NCBI RefSeq assembly: GCF_001642955.1
Contig: NZ_LWSK01000001.1
Span: 185,745-249,744 of the forward strand
From: Rubripirellula obstinata
Lineage (GTDB): Bacteria > Planctomycetota > Planctomycetia > Pirellulales > Pirellulaceae
Direction of reading: 5' to 3'
Length of the DNA stretch: 64,000 bases
Position 1 is the first letter of the stretch, and the number at the start of each line of letters is the position of its first letter. Positions 45,601-53,177 of this stretch are shown in pieces. The position numbers and the translations under genes are program-made. The notes beneath the pieces were generated by a model that did not search any database, was not told the origin of the DNA, and saw only the letters and a list, made by a program, of their open reading frames with translations.

Positions 45601-46432
45601 GATCTACACTGGCGTGATTCCGGTGGTCTATAAGGCTCAGCGAACCCTGTTGACCAGCTTGGCGGATTCGATTGCATTGGCTTTCGTTTTGATCGCGATT
45701 GTGATGTTTGTTTTGCTGAACCCCGGTATCGGATCAACCGCATGGTTCCAGCCTCGAAACATCCTTTATGGCGTGGCTGCCGGTTCGGTGTCGATGATTC
45801 CCAACATTTTCCCGGTCGTGATTGTGTTTGGCTTGATGTGTCACATGGGGCTGGAAATTGACATCGGCACGATGATGACAGCGTCGGTTGCGATGGGCGT
45901 GGCGGTGGACGACACCATCCACTATCTATCGTGGTTTCGTGACAACCTGGACAGCGGCAAGTCGCGTGTTGATTCGGTGATTGAAACCTATCGACGTGTT
46001 GGTCCAGCGATGACTCAAACGACCATCGTCGGCGGCCTTGGTTTATTCGTGTTCGCACTTTCAACCTTCACGCCGACTCAGCGTTTTGGAACGTTGATGT
46101 TGGTCATGTTGATCGCAGCGCTCGTGGGTGACTTGATCCTGTTGCCCGCTCTGCTGGCTGGTCCGCTAGGACGTTTCTTCAAGCCTCGCACCAAGTCACA
46201 AAGCACTGACGCAAGTGGCAACGCGATCAACATGAATGGCTCGGTTGAATCACACGTGAACCAGCCATCGCCCTCCGTTGAATCGCCCTCCGTTGCATCG
46301 CAGCCTGTTGAATCGGCGGCTGTCAAAGATTCAGACACGAATGTAGCGATGGACACATCAGCGGTTCCGCATTTGAAAGTTCATTTCCCGGAACAGCGAA
46401 GAGACGCTGGGCATCCAGTCCGCCGCAAGTAG
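42689..46432 (+). CDS. RND/MMPL-superfamily transporter-like protein
   Basis: About 1247 residues from the ATG at 42689 (a TTG at 42611 is possible). There are two blocks of membrane helices of the SSD/MMPL type: VTLVRLVGYSVLLGIVLSYLCFRSVKITLMIFIVGG (block 1, ~430-620) and SLADSIALAFVLIAIVMFVLLNPGIGS with VAMGVAVDDTIHYLSWFRDNLDSGK (block 2). Each block is preceded by a large periplasmic loop domain (MARGT, WLPADFAETAELEWFAQHFAG). The GVAVDDTIHYL motif, with Asp in a helix, is the proton-relay-like RND motif. Substrate is unknown; hopanoid or lipid export is the usual suspicion for MMPL-like proteins. The C-terminus is a Pro/Ser/Val-rich repeat (SPSVESPSVASQPVES). Confidence 0.88.
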   Translation: MSKTPLLERRSPLRMSYALLILIAFFFLLPSAFRAARLSLGEKENDVKDWLPADFAETAELEWFAQHFAGEAFVLATWEGCTSEDQRLKLLSTKLRHESEEYDPSKTLSPELTKTFRRARETAKELGLLLASEDLNNWGGQNEKWLRSADGQWYYIKPDGGLYRWDEPLNAPLATIRKIKRARGTYELTGTLVTAFGTEPDGKANSPMANPFYNDPSLLTAPLFETVQTGYDIVEELAREGGPLWPIDMTDPAKRPIVARRLAMERLTGMLFAPAVPKDFDWTPSAFAKTLDQDRRAGLSEDFDFVVSSRVQQIVDRDFDGSLEKLAAAPDEDQAHAWYEVWDAAKAEPPPRLSCVLVTLTDLAKDNLVYAIGRGVLGQPRGRLLQLADQSGVYAARPPALAPPPFNKEPPVATATMPALRMGGPTVDNMAIDEEGSVTLVRLVGYSVLLGIVLSYLCFRSVKITLMIFIVGGSAAMLSMAMVWWTGGRVDAILMSMPSLVYVLGLSGAIHVINYYRDEVRARGQAGAAGRALKHAALPCALASFTTAIGLISLFTSNLKPISGFGLYSAIGVLSTLGILFSYLPAALATFQPKVDGAPDPEKIDPTKPRVESRLSDWWAGVGRVIAHHNGIVTVGCLLFFVGCGIGMKQIKTSVQLLELFDPGARIIRDYAWMEDHFGKLVPMEVVVRMPTKIQAEDSNADLSSLSMLERVEAVSRIRKVVHRALGQPGQGVVGQATAADTFLPDLPEPSNGYSPVRAKFNRDLVAASDQLRDNDYLRIEKTGKFQDSELWRISLRVAALSDVDYGQFISTLRDSVSPVLSAYQTRGEVLDALIKDGKLDSGAKLMIVGSGKPESLAEVPLVKDDGTTLISRNAYLATLGELLANERIETPRWLNLPPEKVSALVTGDRWQKLLDSFDAVLWLGGEGYAKENFQFAGKLIDARGAESRVTPPMLLPDRVPTVEGDPPIQAIYTGVIPVVYKAQRTLLTSLADSIALAFVLIAIVMFVLLNPGIGSTAWFQPRNILYGVAAGSVSMIPNIFPVVIVFGLMCHMGLEIDIGTMMTASVAMGVAVDDTIHYLSWFRDNLDSGKSRVDSVIETYRRVGPAMTQTTIVGGLGLFVFALSTFTPTQRFGTLMLVMLIAALVGDLILLPALLAGPLGRFFKPRTKSQSTDASGNAINMNGSVESHVNQPSPSVESPSVASQPVESAAVKDSDTNVAMDTSAVPHLKVHFPEQRRDAGHPVRRK

Positions 46433-46436
46433 CGGA

Positions 46437-46540
46437 CTTGGAAACGAGCGAGGAGTAATTGTCGCCTTTCGCTCCGCGAAAGTAGCGAATTCGCTGCTTT
46501 CGCGGAGCGAAAGGCGACTATGAAAAGTCGCACGTTCCGC
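46437..46540. repeat. Hairpin element (family C), second copy
   Basis: Perfect 22-bp arms at 46461-46482 and 46497-46518, identical to the arms of the copy at 26142. The spacer differs by a base or two (AATTCGCT against AATCCGCT). It lies just after the MMPL gene, in the 316-bp gap before 46749. The rest of that gap shows no gene; a GGAG before 46749 is the ribosome-binding site of the next gene. Confidence 0.85.
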
Positions 46541-46748
46541 AGTACCTGAGAGTGCGGCAACTTTGGTTGCTCTGCGTTGTCCAGCGTCGCTCTCTGGCAC
46601 GTCTATTTGTTTTTTGTCGCCCAGGATCCGTTTATTGAATAGATCAAGGTGAATTTAGTGGCGTAAAGTATTCGCTGGCAGAGGTTACACGGAGGTTTCC
46701 TCGATTCATGCAAGCCAGCGGTGTTTCACGCATTAATGGAGTCGCTCG

Positions 46749-47336
46749 ATGATCACGTTGACGAATCGTTTCAACTCACGTTTCGATAACCAAATCCAAG
46801 ATTGGGAGCGTCGAGCATTCGTACCGCTCGACGAAACAGCCGCATACGAAAGACTTGATGCGTTCTTTGTCAGAGAGTCTGCTCGCCGGGCCCTTACGAA
46901 GACGTCAGGAATTGAGGACGTTGACTTACTCGACGCGTTAATTGACGCTGGGTTTGATGAAGAAACGTTGCCAGCGCTGCAGCTTGTTCCGATCGCGTTT
47001 GCAGCATGGGCTAGCGATTCCGTCACCGACCAGGAAAGTCGAGCAGCGGTGTGGTCGATTTATGAGTTTCGACTCTTCGAATACCCCGAAGCCGCATCTC
47101 GCGTGCAGAGGTGGCTTGACGTGCGACCTGAACAAGAACTTTGGGATTTGTGGTTGGCGTACACGCAATCCCGACTCGAAAACACTCCCGACACGATCCG
47201 GCAAGTCTCTGGAAATCAATTGCTGGAACAGGCAACCGCCGTGGCAATCGCCTCCGGCGGCATGATGGGCATCGGCACCGTTTGCGAGGCGGAGCAAGAT
47301 GTTCTCGATGGCATCCGAAACGCTTATCGCGTTTGA
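46749..47336 (+). CDS. Protein of unknown function, paralogue of the next gene
   Basis: 195 residues with an upstream GGAG ribosome-binding site. Helix-rich, no signal peptide and no membrane helix. Conserved with the next protein at LVPIAFAAWASDSVTDQESRAAVWSIYE, RVQRWLDVRPEQELWDLWLAYTQSRLE and the Gly-rich end ATAVAIASGGMMGIGTVCEAEQDVLDGIR. The region recalls tellurite-resistance-type TerB/helical-bundle proteins, but I cannot assign a family. Probably cytoplasmic. The two genes are 115 bases apart. Confidence 0.6.
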   Translation: MITLTNRFNSRFDNQIQDWERRAFVPLDETAAYERLDAFFVRESARRALTKTSGIEDVDLLDALIDAGFDEETLPALQLVPIAFAAWASDSVTDQESRAAVWSIYEFRLFEYPEAASRVQRWLDVRPEQELWDLWLAYTQSRLENTPDTIRQVSGNQLLEQATAVAIASGGMMGIGTVCEAEQDVLDGIRNAYRV

Positions 47337-47451
47337 AATAAGAAGGTGGTAGAGACCGGGAAACCGTGTGAGTCGTTTTGCGGCTTTCGTGGTCACTGCT
47401 GGTCAAGTTCAGTTGCGTTTACCGACACCAAATTCATTACGGAGAAAAAAG

Positions 47452-48039
47452 ATGGTTGCCTTTAACTCATTGAAGCGAAAAGTTCAAAGACTCGAAGACC
47501 TGCATTGCTTGAAAGCTGAGGCTCAACTGCGGAGCGAATTGCTGCGATCACTTCAGTGTGAAAAAGCAAAGCAAGAACTTGCCGAAACGGTTTGCACGGA
47601 CGACGCCAGCCTTTTAGATCGCTTGTTGAAGCATGGTTTCACCGCAGAAAACTTGCCTGCGATATCGGTTTTGCCGATCGCCTTGGTCGCTTGGGGCAGC
47701 GGCTATGTGACGGATGAAGAGAGGATCGCAGCGATGAATGCGATTTATGATTCCGAACTTTCCGGCAATCAAGCTGCGATCCAAAAATTCCAATCGTGGC
47801 TCGATTCACGCCCCAACCCAGAATTACTGGTGCTGTGGGCAGAATACCTGAAATGTCGAATCAAGAATTCGGGACGGGGAATGCAGCCCGATCATTTTGA
47901 ACGGATGATTCGCTTGGCCAGCCAAGTCGCACTGGCGTCCGGAGGCATTCTTGGGTTTGGTGCAATTTGCGCAGGCGAACAAACCGTCCTCGATCAAATT
48001 CGCGCTCTCTCGCAATGCACCTCCGATTTATCGGCCTGA
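47452..48039 (+). CDS. Protein of unknown function, paralogue of the preceding gene
   Basis: 195 residues from the ATG at 47452, which follows GGAG by 7 bases (an upstream in-frame ATG at 47368 is less likely). It is homologous to its neighbour at FTAENLPAISVLPIALVAWGSGYVTDEERIAAMNAIYD, KFQSWLDSRPNPELLVLWAEYLKCRI and RLASQVALASGGILGFGAICAGEQTVLDQI. The N-terminal 50 residues differ (KRKVQRLEDLHCLKAEAQLRSELL, coiled-coil-like). Function unknown. An old tandem duplication is likely because identity is only moderate. Confidence 0.6.
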   Translation: MVAFNSLKRKVQRLEDLHCLKAEAQLRSELLRSLQCEKAKQELAETVCTDDASLLDRLLKHGFTAENLPAISVLPIALVAWGSGYVTDEERIAAMNAIYDSELSGNQAAIQKFQSWLDSRPNPELLVLWAEYLKCRIKNSGRGMQPDHFERMIRLASQVALASGGILGFGAICAGEQTVLDQIRALSQCTSDLSA

Positions 48040-48094
48040 CCTTCGCGATCGATGAACGATCCAAATCCTAGAAAGGATTTTAAAACGACCTGCC

Positions 48095-48166
48095 CGTAGC
48101 TGATCCCGCCAGGGTTCAGTCGAGTTTGATCCGGTCGTGGACTGAACCCCGACCGGATCAGCTACG
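48095..48166. repeat. REP-like inverted pair (family A)
   Basis: Arms 48095-48120 and 48141-48166, each with the C-GTAG foot and the CTGATCCC-GCCA-GGGTTCAG hairpin; the right arm is decayed (CCCCGACCGGATC). It is directly followed by a family B pair, the same order of two families in one gap as at 23428-23686. Confidence 0.8.
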
Positions 48167-48199
48167 TTTGAAAACACCTCTCTTTAGGGAAGTTTTTTC

Positions 48200-48277
48200 G
48201 TAGGCCGTAGCGAGTAAAGCGAGTTACGGCATCCTTCTGCACCGCTGCCGTAACTCGTTTTACTCGCTACGGCCTAC
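48200..48277. repeat. REP-like inverted pair (family B)
   Basis: Perfect 32-bp arms at 48200-48231 and 48246-48277. Compared with 23459, the loop triplet TGG/CCA is TAA/TTA; the change is mirrored in both arms. It lies between genes on the same strand and upstream of the BBP7 gene. Confidence 0.85.
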
Positions 48278-48424
48278 TTTTGGACTCAACTTGGTTAGCG
48301 TGTCTGCGGCGCTATCCCAAACTTCTTCTATTGACGGCAACTTGCTGCTCTTGCGAGTGTCCCGGTTGAAACGTCCGAATTCTTGATTCAATTCGGGAAA
48401 ATAGTCGATATTTGGAGACTTCCG

Positions 48425-49759
48425 TTGATTCCGCGTCTATCTCATCGCTTCGTTTGCTTCCTGGTTGCCATTGCCCTCGGCTTGGTCGCTCTGGAACAGC
48501 GGGCTGTATTTGCCCAGAATGGCGGCGTTGCGCTTGTACCGCTGGCGATTGGTGGTAGCTCGGATCCTTACGGAAATGTCGCTCCCGCGGGACGCTGGTT
48601 TTCTGGCGGAGCGCTCGGGCAACTTCGACAAAACGGTGGCAACTTTATGCCGGGGTCTTACCTGCCCAGCCCCATGGTTTTGTCCGAACGACTCTGGCTT
48701 CGTGCCGAGTACATGCACTGGTGGACCGAAGGAATGGAACTGCCGCCGTTGGTGACGACCAGTCCCGCTGGAACACCCCAAGCCGATGCGGCAGTCCTTG
48801 GCGAACCCGGCACCAGCGTTCTGTTTGGTAACGGACGCATCAATGACGATTCAGTGAGCGGGATTCGTTTCAAGACTGGTTTTTGGCTGACGCCGCAGGG
48901 AACCTTTGCCATCGAGGCCGAGTATTTTGAATTCCTGGGCGATCAAGACGATGGTTTTCGTGGTGGCGGAGGCAGCCAAATCGTTGGCCGCCCACTGTTC
49001 GATCCGTCGCGAGGAATCGAAACGGCTCAGTTGATCGACTTTGATGGTCGAGTGAGCGGGACGCTTGGAATTCAATCATCCAGCGATCTGCGATCATTCT
49101 TGGTCAACGGACGTGTTGCACTTTGTCCAACAGGAGCTTGCAATGCCAACGGACTGGTCGATCGAACAGATTGGATTATCGGTTATCGATACTTGGACTT
49201 AGATGAATCGCTAAGTTTCAACGAAAACCTGACATCTGAAGTTGCAAACGTTCCGGGAACGGTGGTCAATTCGGAAGCCTTCCGAACTCGAAACGAATTT
49301 CATGGACTCCAACTTGGCATCGTGCATCAAGCACAATTCAAGCGAGCCTACTTGGAATCGATGCTGCGAGTCGCGGTGGGAAACAATTCACAGCGGGCAC
49401 AAATCAGCGGCAACACTCAAATTACCGAAAACGGCGTGACCGATTCCTTTGGCGGAGCTGTCTACGCACAGCGGTCCAACATCGGAGTCTATGACCGTGA
49501 ACAACTGACGATGATCCCCGAACTTGGATTGACCTTGGGGATTCGCGTTACCGATTGGTTAGACGCGACCGTCGGGTATACTGCGATGTACTATCCCAAT
49601 GTGATTCGGCCTGGCAACCAGATCGACAGCGATGTCAACACGAACCTGTTTCCACCAGAGACGGATCCATTTGTCGGTCCACTGCGTCCACAATTCCGAT
49701 TTATCGAAAGCGATTATCTCGCTCATGGTTTGACGTTGGGTGCAGAACTTCGTTTCTAG
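48425..49759 (+). CDS. BBP7-family outer-membrane beta-barrel protein
   Basis: 444 residues from a TTG at 48425, which has GGAG 7 bases upstream and directly begins a signal peptide (MIPRLSHRFVCFLVAIALGLVALEQRAVFAQ); a TTG at 48383 is an alternative without ribosome-binding site. The mature protein has LWLRAEYMHWWTEGMELPPLVTTSPAG and SVSGIRFKTGFWLTPQGTFAIEAEYFEFLGD, the opening of the planctomycete BBP7 family. Alternating beta-strands run to the end (YLAHGLTLGAELRF, with a terminal Phe typical for outer-membrane barrels). Role unknown, probably a porin-like outer-membrane protein. Confidence 0.85.
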   Translation: MIPRLSHRFVCFLVAIALGLVALEQRAVFAQNGGVALVPLAIGGSSDPYGNVAPAGRWFSGGALGQLRQNGGNFMPGSYLPSPMVLSERLWLRAEYMHWWTEGMELPPLVTTSPAGTPQADAAVLGEPGTSVLFGNGRINDDSVSGIRFKTGFWLTPQGTFAIEAEYFEFLGDQDDGFRGGGGSQIVGRPLFDPSRGIETAQLIDFDGRVSGTLGIQSSSDLRSFLVNGRVALCPTGACNANGLVDRTDWIIGYRYLDLDESLSFNENLTSEVANVPGTVVNSEAFRTRNEFHGLQLGIVHQAQFKRAYLESMLRVAVGNNSQRAQISGNTQITENGVTDSFGGAVYAQRSNIGVYDREQLTMIPELGLTLGIRVTDWLDATVGYTAMYYPNVIRPGNQIDSDVNTNLFPPETDPFVGPLRPQFRFIESDYLAHGLTLGAELRF

Positions 49760-49775
49760 CCAATTCCTTTATCGC

Positions 49776-52736
49776 ATGCGCGAAACTTCGTTTTATCGAC
49801 CGCTATCGCCTTGGTGTTTTGCGATTGCATCGGCGCTAATGATGTGGACTTCCGTTGCGGAAGGTCAAAATCAGGCACCGCCAGCGGGACCGCGTTACTG
49901 GACGACCCAGTGGGCACTCGACGACGTCGATGTTGGCAAACTCACCCGGCGATTAGGTGCGATCGGAATCGACACCGGTTTGGACTTGGCTGGCAAAGTA
50001 TCGGTCAAATTGGAAGTCGGCATTCCCACCACTTCGCTTCGCGACGCCGCCGCGTATCGATTCGATGGAGTGTTGACGAGTCCGACGCTAGAAATCGATG
50101 GGATCCAGCTAAAGGATTTTCGCACCGCGGTTGTCTATCGCGACGGTGTCGCAACGCTGAAAGATCTGAGCTCGAAATACATCGATCGTGAAAACGACAG
50201 CGATCTTATCGGTGAAATTGAAGGCAGCGGCTCGGCCGAACTCGTGCCGCGTGGCGAAGTGACCGCAGAAGCCCGTTTTAAAAAGCTCTCACTGGCACCC
50301 GTTTCTGACATCGTCGCGAAACTCTATCGACGGACTGCGACCGAGCAATTACCCCAATCTGGCGATTTTTCAGGCGAGGTAAAGTTCAACGTTCCGCTAG
50401 ACACAGTAAAGAACATCGCGACCTATCAGTTGGAAGGGAAATTTTCCGGCCGCGGTTTGAAAGTTGCCGGATTGCCAGCAGCGAACTTTGATGCCGACCA
50501 GGTCCGAATCGAACAACAAGTTTTGCGAGTGGATTCATTCACGTTGACGACCGCGCCGGCCAAGGGTTTTCGCAACGCGATTCGCTTGTTTGGCAATGCA
50601 GCGATCCCTCTTTCGGGAACCGGCGAGTTCCAGTTCCGGGTTGCTGGCGACGACGTTCCGGTTGACGCAATCTCTGGCTTGCTGGCGAAAACAAAGGCGG
50701 ATGGGAAGATCGATTTCCGGCTGGTTGGCAAAGGAAAGATCGAGGCTGAACTAGAAACGTCAGCCTGGAAAGTCGAGGGAGCGATCGCGTCACCTGGGCT
50801 AAGCGTTGCCGGCGTCGATCTAGGAGTTTTGGAGCACGACATCTCGTGGACACCCACCACGTTCGGCATCATTGCAAAACGGGATTTGGCTGACTTACCA
50901 AAGTCGTTTCGGCTGGAAAAATTGCAATGTGACTATGCGATCGACGCACAACGATTGAAGATCGATCGCATCAACGCTTCGCTGTTCGGTGGTCAAGTCA
51001 ATGGATCCGCTGCGATTCCTTTGGATTCAGATGGCGAACTGTCCGCGAAGATCAAGATTGAAAACGTTCGCCCAACAATTCAGCTAACTCAAGCTGGATT
51101 TGCGAGCGAATTTTCGGCGATGATTTCAGCAAAACTGGATTGGCAAGTTCCAGTCAACGCGATCGACAAGCCAGTCGCCCATCAGGGGCGTGCAACTTTA
51201 AAACTCGACGAAATCACACTCGGGGGTGAAAAAGTTGGCGAGCTGAAGGCAACTGCATCCGCGACTGCGGGAGACTTGACGCTCCGGGGCAACGGGACGC
51301 TTTTCGACGGCGACCTCTCGATTGATACAGTCGCCAATTTGCAAGCGGCAGATCGCTGGTCAGACGTCAGCAAGCGAATCGCCAAGACGGAATTGGAATT
51401 CGACGGTGTTTCCCTATCCCGATTATTCGCCCTGGTACCAGAAGTTCAAACCGATCTGACTGGAACTGCTTCGGGAAAGATATCGATCATCGATTGGGGG
51501 CAAGAGGGCGGAATTGACCAGCATCTACCCAATGCTGATGTCGTTCTGGAACTCAAAAGAGTGAGTCATCGATCGCGTTTGCTCTCGCGATCGATTCGCT
51601 TGGTAGCCAAACTTCGTCGAGATATTCTTGGGATCGATTCGTGGGTCGGGGACTACGCGGGTGGCACCGCACGTGCGAACGGACGCGTGTACTTGGTCGA
51701 TGCAAACGATCGAATTCACCCTCGCGCTGATTTGAGATTATCGGCCAACCGCGTTGACCTTCAGCGCGGCCTTTGGTTCTTGGGCGACACTGCCGAAAAC
51801 TTTCAAGGACTTGGTTCGATGACGGCGACCATGGCCGGGGTCGGAGAATCGATTCGGATTCGCGGCAGTGTGGATGGACGCGAATTGGCGTTTTATGGAT
51901 TGTCGTTGGGTTCGGCTCATAGCGGGCTTGCGGCGGATGCCAACATCGATCGACTTCAATGGAGTCTGCGTTTCCCGTCGGTCAGGTCTCGTCAGGGCGG
52001 TGGCCAAGTCGAGGGTGAACTTGCGATTTCGTCAGGCCGCCGTGGCGGTCGAGGGATTGATTTGGCCAGTCGGTGGCGAACTCGTCGGGTCAAACTTTCG
52101 CAATTGGCGAAGCAACTTGGACAAGCAAACACGCCGGCGCAAGGTGAGATTACTGGCAATCTATCGCTCGGCGGAAAATCGGTCCGCACCGTGGACGATT
52201 TGGCTGGGCGATTCAAGTTTCAACTAGCACAAACTCGCGGCGCGGCAATTCCCGGGCTGGTTGGCGTTTCTCGTTTTCTGGGCCCGGTTTCCTTGGTCGG
52301 ACAAACCTTTGACGTCGGCGCGGTCGAAGGGGTGATCGGCAGCGGCGCGGTGGTCATCGATGAGTTTTGGTTGGGATCAGATATCGCACTGATTCAAGCT
52401 GATGGAAAGGTTTTTCTTCGCAGCGGCCGAATGGACCTGAACGCTTTGATCGCGACAGGCGACTACCGAGACATTGCCGTGAACTTTTCTCAACTGGCCA
52501 GGCGGTACGCGCTGCGTTCGCTGTTACCGACCTCCGCTATCTTGAGCGTCTCTGAGTTGTTGCGAGATCGAACCGTGGTCGTTCGAGTGATGGGGCGAGT
52601 GAACAGTCCGATCATTCGGTTGCAACCGATCGAGACGTTTCGCGAAGAAGCGGCAAGGTTTCTGTTGCGAGAAGGTCAACGTCTGATCGTGGCAGGCATC
52701 ACGGCAGAGGCCGCTAGCAGTTTGGGTTCGCAGTAA
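49776..52736 (+). CDS. AsmA-like periplasmic protein
   Basis: 986 residues from the ATG at 49776, with an export signal (WCFAIASALMMWTSVAEGQ). The rest is beta-strand-rich with the repeating character of AsmA/TamB-like proteins: GTARANGRVYLVDANDRIHPRADLRLSANRVDLQRG, GQVNGSAAIPLDSDGELSAKIKI and, near the end, VTRFLGPVSLVG-like and RVMGRVNSPIIRLQPIETFREEAARFLL. AsmA-like proteins bridge inner and outer membranes for lipid transport or outer-membrane assembly. It starts 16 bases after the BBP7 stop and so is likely in one operon with it. Confidence 0.8.
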   Translation: MRETSFYRPLSPWCFAIASALMMWTSVAEGQNQAPPAGPRYWTTQWALDDVDVGKLTRRLGAIGIDTGLDLAGKVSVKLEVGIPTTSLRDAAAYRFDGVLTSPTLEIDGIQLKDFRTAVVYRDGVATLKDLSSKYIDRENDSDLIGEIEGSGSAELVPRGEVTAEARFKKLSLAPVSDIVAKLYRRTATEQLPQSGDFSGEVKFNVPLDTVKNIATYQLEGKFSGRGLKVAGLPAANFDADQVRIEQQVLRVDSFTLTTAPAKGFRNAIRLFGNAAIPLSGTGEFQFRVAGDDVPVDAISGLLAKTKADGKIDFRLVGKGKIEAELETSAWKVEGAIASPGLSVAGVDLGVLEHDISWTPTTFGIIAKRDLADLPKSFRLEKLQCDYAIDAQRLKIDRINASLFGGQVNGSAAIPLDSDGELSAKIKIENVRPTIQLTQAGFASEFSAMISAKLDWQVPVNAIDKPVAHQGRATLKLDEITLGGEKVGELKATASATAGDLTLRGNGTLFDGDLSIDTVANLQAADRWSDVSKRIAKTELEFDGVSLSRLFALVPEVQTDLTGTASGKISIIDWGQEGGIDQHLPNADVVLELKRVSHRSRLLSRSIRLVAKLRRDILGIDSWVGDYAGGTARANGRVYLVDANDRIHPRADLRLSANRVDLQRGLWFLGDTAENFQGLGSMTATMAGVGESIRIRGSVDGRELAFYGLSLGSAHSGLAADANIDRLQWSLRFPSVRSRQGGGQVEGELAISSGRRGGRGIDLASRWRTRRVKLSQLAKQLGQANTPAQGEITGNLSLGGKSVRTVDDLAGRFKFQLAQTRGAAIPGLVGVSRFLGPVSLVGQTFDVGAVEGVIGSGAVVIDEFWLGSDIALIQADGKVFLRSGRMDLNALIATGDYRDIAVNFSQLARRYALRSLLPTSAILSVSELLRDRTVVVRVMGRVNSPIIRLQPIETFREEAARFLLREGQRLIVAGITAEAASSLGSQ

Positions 52737-52788
52737 GTTCGTAGCTGATCTGAGCCAGCCATCTAACTCAGCACTCAACCGTTTAACC

Positions 52789-52842
52789 GCGTTGGCATCG
52801 CCCCGCGCGTCCACGCGGAACGAAACGCGCGGGGCGATGCCT
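52789..52842. repeat. Internal remnant of the MITE-like element
   Basis: Inverted repeat GGCATCGCCCCGCGCGT / ACGCGCGGGGCGATGCC, preceded by TTTAACCGCGTT as in the copy at 37264, but without the 13-bp ends. A partial family A foot (GTAGCTGATC) is at 52742. I see no gene in the 429-bp gap 52737-53165. Confidence 0.7.
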
Positions 52843-52959
52843 GGGCTGATGAAAATCATTGCAACGCAGCAAATTGGGCAAGCTGCACCATGGCAGACAA
52901 CACAAACTGGAACGCTGTGAAGCATTGTGGCAACGGCACATTTTCCTGATCGCCAGCAT

Positions 52960-53035
52960 GTAGGCCGTAGCGAGCCATAGCGAGTTACGGCAATTTGCGC
53001 AACGCCGTAACTCGCTATGGCTCGCTACGGCCTAC
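52960..53035. repeat. REP-like inverted pair (family B)
   Basis: Arms 52960-52992 and 53004-53035. The loop here is GCGAG-CCAT-AGCGAGT on one side and its complement on the other, a third version of the same fold. The arms keep GTAG-GCCGTA and TACGGC-CTAC. Confidence 0.85.
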
Positions 53036-53177
53036 TAATTCAATCAGGCGAGTTTCACGGCGATTCCGATTGTACGGATTTTTCGGATCGAATCACGTGT
53101 TAGTTTAGAACAGCGCTGCATGCACGCGTTGTGCCGATTGTTCCTATGGGATCAATCTAAATGACATGGGGAAAACG

